Assembly (NCBI GenBank): GCA_016235595.1
Contig: JACRJX010000034.1
Span: 1-53,949 of the forward strand
Direction: 5' to 3'
Length of the DNA stretch: 53,949 nt
Origin: Verrucomicrobiota bacterium
GTDB lineage: Bacteria; Verrucomicrobiota; Verrucomicrobiia; CAIQCK01
In this document: positions 22,318 to 30,934 of the stretch, piece by piece
Position numbering within the stretch: position 1 is the stretch's first letter
Layout: each line of letters starts with the position of its first letter
The notes under the pieces: generated by a model
The model's database searches: none
The model's input: the letters and a program-made list of their open reading frames with translations, nothing else
Told to the model about the DNA's origin: nothing
Made by a program: the position numbers and the translations under genes

Positions 22318-23130
22318 CTATATGTAAGTCTCCTGTAGCAAACTTGCGACGCTATCGTCCAGCATTTCTCTTCGTCGAAGCTCTTCGAAGCGCGCCAGCA
22401 AGTCTTCCACGCGCATGCGTTGTTTGTTGGCGCCTTCGAAACGGTAGGCGACAGAGCCCCGGTGCATCATGACGATGCGATCGCCGAGGTTGACGGCTTG
22501 TTGCATGGAGTGCGTGACCATCAGCGTGGTCAGCTTGTGGCGCTTGACCACCTCTTCGGTGACGCGGATGACCTGGTCGGCGCTCTTGGGATCAAGCGCG
22601 GCGGTATGTTCATCCAAGAGCAGCAACGCCGGCTTGAGATAGGTGGCCATCAGAAGCGTGAGCGCCTGGCGTTGGCCGCCGGAGAGGCTGCCGATGGCAT
22701 TGCCAAGCCGGTCTTCCAAGCCCATCCTCAATTCGCTCACCCGGTCGCGCAGTTCACCCACGAGTTTCTTGTTGAGGGCCCAACCCAGGCCGCGTGGTTT
22801 GCCGCGGCGGGTGGCGAGCGCAAAATTCTCGGCGATGGACATGTTGGGCGCGGTGCCTGTGAAGGGGTTCTGGAAGACGCGGCCAATTAGTCGCGCCCGC
22901 TGGTGTTCCTGCCATCGGGTGACGTTCTGGCCGGCGAGATGGATTTCGCCGGCGTCCAGTTGGAAGGTGCCCGCGACGGCATTCAGAAGGGTGGATTTGC
23001 CGGAGCCGTTGCCTCCCAGAATGACCAGAAACGCTCCTTCGGGAATATCGAGGCTGACACCGCGCAGCGCGCGGACCTCGTTGGCAGTGCCGGGGTTGAA
23101 AGTCTTGTAGATGTTCCGGACGGTGAGCAT
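22318..23130 (-). CDS. ABC transporter ATP-binding protein (TrpXYZ/YckABC type)
   Basis: A 270-residue ATPase. The ATG at 23130 is favoured because AAAGGA is 6 bp upstream; longer starts are poorly spaced. Walker A 'GGNGSGKSTLLNAVAG', Q-loop 'RVFQNPFTGTAP', signature 'LSGGQRQALTLLMA', Walker B 'LLLLDEHTAALDP' and switch His 'MVTHSMQQAV' are all intact. The partner permease is directly upstream with a 10-bp gap. ATPases with this 'EHTAALDP' Walker B and ATxYLKP-type helix usually work with a BPD_transp_2 permease and a lipidated or anchored ABC_sub_bind binding protein, as here. The cargo may be an aromatic amino acid or related compound; this is inferred from the family. Confidence 0.9.
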   Translation of the reverse strand: MLTVRNIYKTFNPGTANEVRALRGVSLDIPEGAFLVILGGNGSGKSTLLNAVAGTFQLDAGEIHLAGQNVTRWQEHQRARLIGRVFQNPFTGTAPNMSIAENFALATRRGKPRGLGWALNKKLVGELRDRVSELRMGLEDRLGNAIGSLSGGQRQALTLLMATYLKPALLLLDEHTAALDPKSADQVIRVTEEVVKRHKLTTLMVTHSMQQAVNLGDRIVMMHRGSVAYRFEGANKQRMRVEDLLARFEELRRREMLDDSVASLLQETYI

Positions 23131-23140
23131 GTGCATTCCT

Positions 23141-24079
23141 TTACGGCGTGGCTTTTGGCGCGGCAACGGGACGTTTCCGTTGTTGCAGCAACCGCGGCAA
23201 CACCAGCGCGGCGAAGACGAACAGTGCCGTGACCAATTTGAGATCGTTCGGGTTCAACCCCCATCGCAAGGCGATGGCCACGAGCAATCGGAAGAGGATG
23301 GAACCCGCCACGGCCCCGTAAATGGCCAGACCGAGGCTGCGCGAGCCGGTGAGGGATTCGCCAATGATAACACTGGCCAGTCCCCACACGACCATGCCGA
23401 TGCCCATCTGTGCGTCGGCAAACCCCTGGTACTGCGCCAGCAAGGCGCCGGAAAGCGCGACCAAGCCGTTGGAGAGAGCCAGCCCCATGATGCGATAGAG
23501 TTCCACGTTGACGCCCAGCGCGCGGATCATCTGCGCGTTATCGCCGGAAGCGCGCATGGCCGTGCCCATTTCAGTGCGGAAGAACCAATAGACCCCCATG
23601 CAGGCAGTCACGATCATGGCGAACACCGTCAGTAGCGTCACCACATCACGTGTGCTGACCATCCAACCGCCAAGATTGACCTCGGGACCGCCGAACCACG
23701 ACAGCCCCATGCGTTCGGCCCAAGTGGTGAAGTTGTCTGCCGACAGAAGCGGAATATTGCTCTTGCCCATGACATGCAGGTTGACCGAATAGAGGCCGGT
23801 CATTACCAGAATGCCTGACAAGAGCGGGTTGATCTTGAATTTCGCCTGCAGGATTCCTGTGATCGTGCCCGCCACCATGCCGCCGGCGAATCCAGCCAGC
23901 GTGGCCAACAGCGGGTTGACGTGATTGATGATCAGCACGGCGCAGATGGCCGCGCCCAGTGTGATTGAACCGTCCACCGTGATGTCGGCGATGTCGAACA
24001 CGCGGTAGCTGATGTAGATGCCCAGCGCCAGCAGCGACAGGATCAATCCGATGGTTAGTGCTCCGAGAAAAAGAGTCAT
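23141..24079 (-). CDS. ABC transporter permease, BPD_transp_2 (TrpY-like)
   Basis: A 312-residue integral membrane protein with about eight to nine transmembrane helices. Family segments include 'YRVFDIADITVDGSITLGAA' near residue 25-44, 'KFKINPLLSGILVMTGLYSV' near 80-99, 'ASGDNAQMIRALGVN' (the ATPase-coupling loop) and 'GLALSNGLVALSGALLAQ', followed by 'GLASVIIGESLTGSRS'. It is 13 bp downstream of a STAS-domain protein and 10 bp upstream of the ATPase. It would form a homodimeric channel for the solute delivered by the triple binding protein encoded upstream. Confidence 0.9.
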   Translation of the reverse strand: MTLFLGALTIGLILSLLALGIYISYRVFDIADITVDGSITLGAAICAVLIINHVNPLLATLAGFAGGMVAGTITGILQAKFKINPLLSGILVMTGLYSVNLHVMGKSNIPLLSADNFTTWAERMGLSWFGGPEVNLGGWMVSTRDVVTLLTVFAMIVTACMGVYWFFRTEMGTAMRASGDNAQMIRALGVNVELYRIMGLALSNGLVALSGALLAQYQGFADAQMGIGMVVWGLASVIIGESLTGSRSLGLAIYGAVAGSILFRLLVAIALRWGLNPNDLKLVTALFVFAALVLPRLLQQRKRPVAAPKATP

Positions 24080-24092
24080 GGCAGCATGAAGT

Positions 24093-25340
24093 TCAAATCA
24101 CCAACGGCGAACACCAGCAGGCGCCGCGCAGGAGACGGCTTTCACCCGCGCCGCTGGCCTCGCGCCAGTCGTTCAGCAAGTGAAGCGTGCCGAGCACGTG
24201 TTCGTTTTCAAACAGCGGCTGGACCGTCTCGTTCAGTTCAACCCTGCCTTTGCGCAGGGGCCGATAGGGAAATGCCGCCGCGTGGAAATGCCCACAAAGC
24301 TCGCCTGACGCGACCAGCGGCTTGAGCAGGCTCAGTTGGGCTCCGCGCGCCTTGCTGGCCACAAAGCCGGTGATGAGACAGATGGAGTTTGCAAACGCCG
24401 TTTCGGCCGTAAAACTCAGCCATTCCCGGATTCCAGGAAAGGCAAAGATGTTGCCGGGTTCGGACGCGGTCGCAGCGTCCGAAGGTGTTTTCTGCAACGA
24501 CGCGCCCACCAGTGCGGCAGTCTCTGCCACCATGACGACGCCGGCTGCGTCGCTTTGAACGGCATCGAGGCACGCCTTCGCAATGGCGCTGAGTGGCAGG
24601 CTCGGCTGCTGCGGGCCTTTGTCGAACCGCAACAGGCGCGCGAAGCTGCCGCGTCCCAGCATTCCGTAGGCGACTTTGATCGTCGGCGTCAGCGCACCTT
24701 GCAGGAGCATGTAGTCCGGTTTGTTTGAGCCATCGGCTGGCTGGCACACGGCCGTTCCAGCGGCGGCAAGAAACTCGCCAAACCGCTCGCCATCCGACGT
24801 GTCGCCAGAGCTGAACGCGCCCAAGCCAAGGCCCATGACGTTGACGGGGAACTCGACCAAGGAACAAGTGGCCGGATCGGTCCGGCCTTCGAGCCACGCC
24901 TTGGGATTGCCCGGCCATGAAACGCGCAGTGTCCCGTCAGCCTGCAGGTCGAATACGTCCACCGTCGCGCCGGCCTGCTCGACTGAAACCTTTCGCGCGG
25001 GGGCCTCGGCGGCCTTTGCCGCTGCTGCCGCGCGTGCGGTTTCGGCGTGAAGCAGCGCCTGGAGCCCGGCCATCTCCAGGACCTTTTTGACATTCACGGA
25101 CGCGTTGATGACCGTGACTCGTCCCTGGATGGTTTTGATCTGTCGTGAGTAGAGCACGAGGATGCGGATGCCTGCGGAACTGATGTAATCCACCTCGGCC
25201 ATGTTCAACGCGATGGAGTGTTGGCCGCTGCGCACACAGTCGGCCAGCGCGCGGGCGACATGATCGCTCCACACCGCGTCCATTCGGCCTTTCAGCCTTA
25301 TCTCAGTCGATTCAGCGGTAGCTGAGTGAGTGATTTCCAT
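24093..25340 (-). CDS. STAS domain fused to a large uncharacterised domain
   Basis: A 415-residue protein. Residues 1-100 are a STAS domain ('STEIRLKGRMDAVWSDHVAR', 'LNMAEVDYISSAGIRILVLY' with Ser55 as likely phosphoacceptor, 'VNVKKVLEMAGLQALL'). An Ala-rich linker leads to about 290 residues with 'VNVMGLGLGAFSSGD', 'IKVAYGMLGRGSFARLLRF', 'AAGVVMVAETAALVGASLQ' and 'RGACWCSPLVI'. The C-terminal part is not recognised; it is not a clear phosphatase or kinase. It sits 12 bp after the triple binding-protein gene and 13 bp before the permease gene. It may connect the transporter to partner switching. Confidence 0.75.
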   Translation of the reverse strand: MEITHSATAESTEIRLKGRMDAVWSDHVARALADCVRSGQHSIALNMAEVDYISSAGIRILVLYSRQIKTIQGRVTVINASVNVKKVLEMAGLQALLHAETARAAAAAKAAEAPARKVSVEQAGATVDVFDLQADGTLRVSWPGNPKAWLEGRTDPATCSLVEFPVNVMGLGLGAFSSGDTSDGERFGEFLAAAGTAVCQPADGSNKPDYMLLQGALTPTIKVAYGMLGRGSFARLLRFDKGPQQPSLPLSAIAKACLDAVQSDAAGVVMVAETAALVGASLQKTPSDAATASEPGNIFAFPGIREWLSFTAETAFANSICLITGFVASKARGAQLSLLKPLVASGELCGHFHAAAFPYRPLRKGRVELNETVQPLFENEHVLGTLHLLNDWREASGAGESRLLRGACWCSPLVI

Positions 25341-25352
25341 AGGTGATGCAGT

Positions 25353-28307
25353 TCAGGGGTGGGGCGCGTCGGTCACCTGAGTTGCCTCCTTAAGAAGCGC
25401 GTCGGGAATGACAAAGTGGATGTTCTGGGCATTCTTCAGGTTCACCAGTTTTTGCACCTTGCTTGGCGGTGAAAACGGAACCTGCGCGGGGCCCTCGCCG
25501 CGCATGACTCGCGCAACCTTGAGCGCTGCTTCCCGCCCGGCGTCGTAGTAGTCGCGCGCCAGGGCGAATACCGCGCCTTGTTTGACGGCGCCGCCTGGGC
25601 ATGTGAACACCGGCAGGCGTGCTTGCGAAGCCGCGCGCGCGATGGTGGGAAAACCAGCGACAGACAGGTTGTCTATGACCTGAACGACGGCATCAAGCCG
25701 GCGACTGCACAGGGACAGCGCGGCGTCGGACAACTCGCCTGCGCTGTTGGCCGCAACAGCCTCCACCGTCAACCCGCAGCGTGTGGCCTCTCGCACGAAC
25801 ATATCCTTGTTCGCGACCGAGTTGACCTCCGCGGGGCAGAACAACGTGCCGACCCGCTTGATTTGCGGGAAGTGTGTCCGCAGCAGTTCCGCCATCTCTC
25901 GATAAGGACCCTGCGTATAGACGCCGGTGATGTTCGGCAGATGGTCCTGATCGGACTTGCCCGCGCCCGCCAGAAATGGATCCGCCACCACCGTGAAGAC
26001 GATGGGGGTGTGCCGGACCTTCTGCATCGCGGTCTGGAGGGTCGGCGTGCCATAGACCACATAGAGATCAACGCCGACGGTGCTGGCGGAATCGTAGAGC
26101 GAACCCAGCGCAGCCATGTCGCCTTGCGCGCTGAGCGTCTTCAGCGTGAAGTCTGTTCCATCCTTCAGACCCGCTTCCTTCATGCCGTCTGTGAATCCGT
26201 GCATGGCATCTTCCACCATGACCGATTCGATGTAGGACACCTGCTGAATCCGCCACCGCTTTGACAGTGGTTTTGCGGCCGCTGGCCTGGAGGGGGTTCG
26301 GGCGGTTTGCATGGCCAGCACGGCGGGCGGGAATGTGACACCCAACTTGCGTGCGACGTCCATGTTGAAAGAGACTTGTATATCCGTGACATTCCGAATC
26401 GGAATTTTCGCGGGCTTCTCGCCTCCCAGCACGCGCACCAGCGGTTCGGCTGCGGCAAAACCGCTTTGGCGATAGCCGACGCCCACCACTGCCAGGGCGC
26501 CACGATCCACGAACTCCGGCGCATCGATCACCATCGGAATTCGCGCGGCGGCAAATTGCCGCGACAGGCCGTCGAACGCCTGATAGGCCGTGTTGTCGCC
26601 GGGCAGATAGACTGCCTGCACCCGGCGTGCGCTGAGTGATTGCGCGGCCTGCACAACTTCGCCGGTATTGTTGGCAATCGCCTCGACCAGTTCGATGCCG
26701 TTCTTCCGGCACAATTCACGCAGCACGGAGACGATCTTTGACGAATTGGCCTCGGCGTTATTGTAGAGCGTGCCAAGCTGTTTGAGAGTTGGAAAGGTTT
26801 GCTTCAGTATCGTGATCGCTTCCTCAACCGGCGGGAACGACCCAATACCAGTGACGAACGGCAAATGATTCTCAAAGCTCTTGCCCGCGCCGGCGGCAAC
26901 CGGGTCGGAACAATAGGTGAACACGACCGGCTTGCGCCGCACCGTGGAGCAGGCGGCGGTGAGCACCGGCGTGGAGAAGGGCACGATCACGTCCACGTCG
27001 CTCGAGTCGAGCGACTGGAGCATGGCTGGGATGCCGCTGATCTCACCGTTGGCGTGGACCTTCTTGACCGTGAGGTTGCGGCCTTCGACAAGGCCGAGTT
27101 TGCTCAAGCCATCCATCAGTCCGGCGATGGTGCTGTCGGTGCCTTCGTCAGGGCCAAAGTAAGCAAGGCCAATCTTGGGCGTGCGGCCTGAGGCCAGCAC
27201 GGCTGCGGCCGGCGTGGGGGCGGCGGCAGTCGCGGGCTTGGTGATGTCCTTTTCCACCTTGCCATCCTCGCCGATGATCAGCGAAGCGCGAGCAATGACG
27301 TCGTCGGTGAAACGCCACGGATCGCGCATCTTCTTCAGAACCTGCTTGTTCAACATCACGCGCTCCGGCATGAAGTTGGTGACCGTAATGGTTGCGGGGT
27401 TCTGGCCGTTGAGAATGGAACAGGCGATTTCAGCTATGCGCTGGCCCACCTCGAAGTAATTCGCACCGAGATCGAAGAGCGATCCATCGCGCACCATCCC
27501 GCTCATGTTGGACAGGATGGGAATCTTTCCCTTGGCGGCCGAGTCCACCAGCGAGGCAAGCGCGCTCATGACGGTGACGTCCGCGCCAGTCCAGAACGCC
27601 TGCACACCGCGGGAGACAAGTGAATCGGCAGCCTCCCGCACATCTTTGCTTTGGTCAACGTTGGCTTCGATCAGTTGGATGCCGAGTTCGTGGCATACCT
27701 CGCGCGCCTTGACCGTACATGCCTCGGAGTTGCGTTCCGTGGGATTCCACACCAGGCCAACAACCTTCAAGCCCGGCCAAAGCCGCTTGGCGTCACGGAA
27801 AATCTCTGCCACGGGCTGGAACGTGCCGATACCGGTCAGCCATGGCGGCTTATTGGTGGAGCCCATCTGCTGGATGCCCACGCCCGCGCCCGCCGGGTCG
27901 GTTACCGCGCCGAAAACGTGAACCGCGCGGCCATCCCTGTTGGCGTTGGCCACGCACTGGAGCGACATCGTGCTGATGCTGATCGCCATTTTGAAACTGC
28001 CGTCCGTCATACGTTTGGCGATGGCATTGGCGGTGGGCAGATCGCCCTCGGCAGTGTATCGCGTCAGCGTGATTCGTTCGCCGTCTTTGAATCCTCCTGC
28101 GGCGAGGCTGGTGACAACGCCTTGCTCAACCTCGTCCATCAAGACGTTTGACACGTGTTTGAGCAGGACAACGGGGATTTGAGTCGTCGTTGCTGAGTCC
28201 TGGGCTTGTTGGCCTACACGGGAATGAAGATCCGACAACAACAGGGTTAAAGCCGCCGCGCCGAGCAGCCCCAGAGACAACAACACGGATTTGATGATTT
28301 GCCACAT
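25353..28307 (-). CDS. Membrane-anchored triple substrate-binding protein (three ABC_sub_bind/TrpX-like domains)
   Basis: A 984-residue protein with an N-terminal hydrophobic anchor or signal (residues 8-25, 'VLLSLGLLGAAALTLLLS') and three tandem copies of a periplasmic binding domain of the TrpX/YckB (ABC_sub_bind) family, each about 300 residues: about 44-345, 376-675 and 692-980. Each copy repeats the hinge pattern: 'GAVTDPAGAGVG', 'TYCSDPVAAGAGKS' and 'TVVADPFLAGAGKS', followed by 'TGIGTFQPV', 'TGIGSFPPVE' and 'TGVYTQGP'. Family members normally have a single domain of about 320 residues. It is followed by the STAS fusion and by the permease and ATPase genes, so it likely captures the solute for them or senses it. 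No frameshift is seen. Confidence 0.88.
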   Translation of the reverse strand: MWQIIKSVLLSLGLLGAAALTLLLSDLHSRVGQQAQDSATTTQIPVVLLKHVSNVLMDEVEQGVVTSLAAGGFKDGERITLTRYTAEGDLPTANAIAKRMTDGSFKMAISISTMSLQCVANANRDGRAVHVFGAVTDPAGAGVGIQQMGSTNKPPWLTGIGTFQPVAEIFRDAKRLWPGLKVVGLVWNPTERNSEACTVKAREVCHELGIQLIEANVDQSKDVREAADSLVSRGVQAFWTGADVTVMSALASLVDSAAKGKIPILSNMSGMVRDGSLFDLGANYFEVGQRIAEIACSILNGQNPATITVTNFMPERVMLNKQVLKKMRDPWRFTDDVIARASLIIGEDGKVEKDITKPATAAAPTPAAAVLASGRTPKIGLAYFGPDEGTDSTIAGLMDGLSKLGLVEGRNLTVKKVHANGEISGIPAMLQSLDSSDVDVIVPFSTPVLTAACSTVRRKPVVFTYCSDPVAAGAGKSFENHLPFVTGIGSFPPVEEAITILKQTFPTLKQLGTLYNNAEANSSKIVSVLRELCRKNGIELVEAIANNTGEVVQAAQSLSARRVQAVYLPGDNTAYQAFDGLSRQFAAARIPMVIDAPEFVDRGALAVVGVGYRQSGFAAAEPLVRVLGGEKPAKIPIRNVTDIQVSFNMDVARKLGVTFPPAVLAMQTARTPSRPAAAKPLSKRWRIQQVSYIESVMVEDAMHGFTDGMKEAGLKDGTDFTLKTLSAQGDMAALGSLYDSASTVGVDLYVVYGTPTLQTAMQKVRHTPIVFTVVADPFLAGAGKSDQDHLPNITGVYTQGPYREMAELLRTHFPQIKRVGTLFCPAEVNSVANKDMFVREATRCGLTVEAVAANSAGELSDAALSLCSRRLDAVVQVIDNLSVAGFPTIARAASQARLPVFTCPGGAVKQGAVFALARDYYDAGREAALKVARVMRGEGPAQVPFSPPSKVQKLVNLKNAQNIHFVIPDALLKEATQVTDAPHP

Positions 28308-28376
28308 GACAGGTTCAGGTCCAGGCTACGTTTGTTCTGTGCACCGCCCAACCGGCGTGGTTCTCTGGGTGTTGAA

Positions 28377-28820
28377 TCATTTTGTTGAAGGCCAGGATTT
28401 ACCGGCGGTTTGGTCCACAGCGACCAGACCCATCTGGCCCATGCAAAGACGCCATGCGCGCTTTCCCTTCACCAATACACCCGTAAAGCGATATGGATAG
28501 ACAGTCTTCTGTTTGCAGACGGTCACCGCAACTTTGAGTTCGGACGCAAACCATGCCACGTCACCTTGCGCGTCCATCTTGATCCACTTGAAACCCATCG
28601 CGATCTCGTCTGCTTGCGAAAAATCTCGCTGGAAGCCTTTCTTGAGTTGGCTGGCCGTAAACTGCTTCTCATCGGGGCCGGATCCCAACACCAACAATGG
28701 CCTGCCGGAATCCATCATATCCATGACGGCGTCAAGGTCTTTGCGCGAGTAAGCCTTAGCGAATTGTCGCAACCATTCTTCGATTTCTTTTGCAACCGCT
28801 TTCGCAGTGCCTGTTCTCAT
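28377..28820 (-). CDS. NTF2-like (SnoaL/DUF4440-type) small protein
   Basis: A 147-residue protein; the ATG at 28820 is preferred to an upstream TTG. It has the cone-shaped NTF2-like pattern: N-terminal helix 'EEWLRQFAKAYSRKDLDAVM', 'GRPLLVLGSGPDEKQF', 'DVAWFASELKVAV', and final strand 'GKRAWRLCMGQMG'. Such domains bind small hydrophobic ligands or act as isomerases or sensory modules; SnoaL_3-type members often sit beside signalling genes. It has no signal peptide, so it is cytosolic. It lies 164 bp after the RsbU gene, with a TATAGT-like -10 near 28892, so it may have its own promoter. Confidence 0.7.
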   Translation of the reverse strand: MRTGTAKAVAKEIEEWLRQFAKAYSRKDLDAVMDMMDSGRPLLVLGSGPDEKQFTASQLKKGFQRDFSQADEIAMGFKWIKMDAQGDVAWFASELKVAVTVCKQKTVYPYRFTGVLVKGKRAWRLCMGQMGLVAVDQTAGKSWPSTK

Positions 28821-28987
28821 CAATCTGGTTTCCGCTTTGTTTGGGTTTGGCGCTCCATCCAGCCTGCGCCCGTGGCAGACAAGAGGCCGGCACTATAGAC
28901 AGCGTGCAAAACCTTGAATAGAAAAAAATGGTTTCTGACAGGTTGTGGATTGGCTTCGGCTGACACAATGGTCCGAGAGGCGCCCGC

Positions 28988-30934
28988 TCAGGCGTGACCA
29001 TGGTATCGGATGCAAAGTGCCGTGATGTCGTCCCACTGCGGCGCCTTCCCCGTGTGATTTTGGGCCTCCGCCACCACGCCTTCGACCAATTCTTTGGGCG
29101 ACGATCCAGCCAGCTTCTCAACCAGGACACGCAATCGGTCGTCGCCAAAAAAATCTCCCGTCGCGCTTCTCGCCTCTGTCACGCCATCGGTGTAGATGAA
29201 CAACTTGTCTTGCGGGCCAAGCGTAATAGACCAGGTTTCGTATTCCGGTTTTTCCGTAACCCCGAGTAAAACGCCTTTGGGCAGATCCAGCCAGGATACG
29301 CCGCTTGACTGGCGCACGAGCAGCGGCGGTGGGTGGCCGGCGTTGGTGAATTGAAGCTCTCCAGTTCTCAGGTCGAGGATGCCACAAAAGACCGTGACGA
29401 ACAGCATTTGCTCGTTGTCCACATAAAGCTCGTGGTTGACCTTGGTCAGGACTTGGGAAGGAGTCAGTTTTTGTTCGGCGACGCCCTTCATCAGTGTTTT
29501 GGCCACCGCCATGAACAGTGCCGCCGGCACTCCCTTGCCGGACACGTCACCGATCGAAAAGAACAGCCGGTTCTCGTCCAGCAGAAAGAAGTCATAGAGA
29601 TCGCCGCCGACTTCCTTGGCGGCTTGCAGCGTGGCGTAGATGTCGAACTCGGTCCGGTCCGGAAACGGCGGAAACCGCTTCGGCAGGAAACTGCGCTGGA
29701 TGGTCCGGGCGATCTTGAGTTCGCTCTCAATGCGCTCCTTGGCGGCGCTGGTGGAAGCGAGGTTGGCGACGTATTCCTTCAAGGCCAGCCGCATGTTCTC
29801 GAACGACTGTGAAAGGTCGCCAACTTCGTCACGGGATCTCAGGGGCGGCACCATCAGATCGAGATTGCCGCGCGCGATCTCATGCGTCTGGAGCGCCAGC
29901 GTCCGGATGGGGCGCGTGACACCCCTGGACAGAACAAATACGACCGCCAGCAGCAACCCGAAACCGATGGCGCCAATCCAAAAGACGACGCGGTTCATGG
30001 CTTGCAGGTTGGCGAGAATCTCGTCTTCAGGGAAGAGGATGCCCACGGACCAGCCGCTTGAGACAGGCGCGTAGTAGAGCCATGACATGGATTTGGAGTT
30101 TGGCATGTGGCTGCGCGCCAGGCCCTCACCACCACGCAGCATCTTGATGCCGATCTGGCGCCATTGTTTCTCGCCCAGATCATCCGCCAGGCTGAAGATG
30201 CTTTCCTTGAAAACGTAGTCCTGATTGGGATGGCAGATGAACTGACCATTTTGGGACAACAAAAACGCGTAGCCTGTCTTGTAGAGTTTGATCGAGGAAA
30301 CAATCTCCACCAAATGCTCCAATTGCACGTCAGCGGTCACGACGCCGACGAACACGCGCTGGCCGTTCGACTCGCGGAACAGTGGAACGGAATACGTACA
30401 CATCATCGTCTCACCGCCGCCTTCGTCGTAGTACGGGTCGGTCCAGATCGCCTTGCCGAGCTCGCGGGGAATGAGATACCAGTCCTCGGCGCCGTAATCA
30501 TAGTTGGCGTTGCCGAGGTTCTTGAAGGAGAAACCGCCATTCTTGCGGTACACATAGGGCGCAAACGACCTCACACCCTTGGTAAACTCGTCCGGCGCGT
30601 ACGCCACTGCGCTGCCGTAGATGTGCGGGCTGGCGCGCAACACGTGGTGGATCATCCGGGTGATTTCCTGCTCGGTGTGGGGTTCGCTGGCGATGTGGTG
30701 CGCAATCGACTGCGGCAGGGGTTGCACCTCGCGCAGCAGGGCCTCGATTCGGTTCACGGTGCTTCGAGCGAGGTTGCGGGTGTTTTCCTCGACGGCTTCG
30801 AGCATCAGGCCGCGCGCGATGTAGTTGCTGTAAGTGAATGCGAGCAGAAACACCGCCCCTGTGCTGGCCAGCACCAGGAAGCCCAGCTTGAACGCCAGTG
30901 TCAGGCGCAAACGTTCACGGATGAATCGGAACAT
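28988..30934 (-). CDS. Membrane sensor with RsbU/SpoIIE-type PP2C phosphatase
   Basis: A 648-residue protein. The ATG at 30934 is chosen because the earlier codon is TTG; it overlaps the binding-protein gene by 20 bp. Domains in order: TM1 (about residues 15-33), a periplasmic dCache-like sensor (about 40-300, 'EDWYLIPRELGKAIWTDPYY', 'GYAFLLSQNGQFICHPN'), TM2 (about 320-340), HAMP ('RPIRTLALQTHEIARGNLDL'), coiled coil ending 'ELKIARTIQRSFLP', and PP2C ('FSIGDVSGKGVPAALFMA', 'LQFTNAGHPPPLLV', 'DKLFIYTDGVTEARS'). Metal-binding Asp residues are present. It dephosphorylates phospho-STAS proteins, two of which lie downstream. The input signal may come from the co-transcribed binding protein. Confidence 0.9.
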   Translation of the reverse strand: MFRFIRERLRLTLAFKLGFLVLASTGAVFLLAFTYSNYIARGLMLEAVEENTRNLARSTVNRIEALLREVQPLPQSIAHHIASEPHTEQEITRMIHHVLRASPHIYGSAVAYAPDEFTKGVRSFAPYVYRKNGGFSFKNLGNANYDYGAEDWYLIPRELGKAIWTDPYYDEGGGETMMCTYSVPLFRESNGQRVFVGVVTADVQLEHLVEIVSSIKLYKTGYAFLLSQNGQFICHPNQDYVFKESIFSLADDLGEKQWRQIGIKMLRGGEGLARSHMPNSKSMSWLYYAPVSSGWSVGILFPEDEILANLQAMNRVVFWIGAIGFGLLLAVVFVLSRGVTRPIRTLALQTHEIARGNLDLMVPPLRSRDEVGDLSQSFENMRLALKEYVANLASTSAAKERIESELKIARTIQRSFLPKRFPPFPDRTEFDIYATLQAAKEVGGDLYDFFLLDENRLFFSIGDVSGKGVPAALFMAVAKTLMKGVAEQKLTPSQVLTKVNHELYVDNEQMLFVTVFCGILDLRTGELQFTNAGHPPPLLVRQSSGVSWLDLPKGVLLGVTEKPEYETWSITLGPQDKLFIYTDGVTEARSATGDFFGDDRLRVLVEKLAGSSPKELVEGVVAEAQNHTGKAPQWDDITALCIRYHGHA

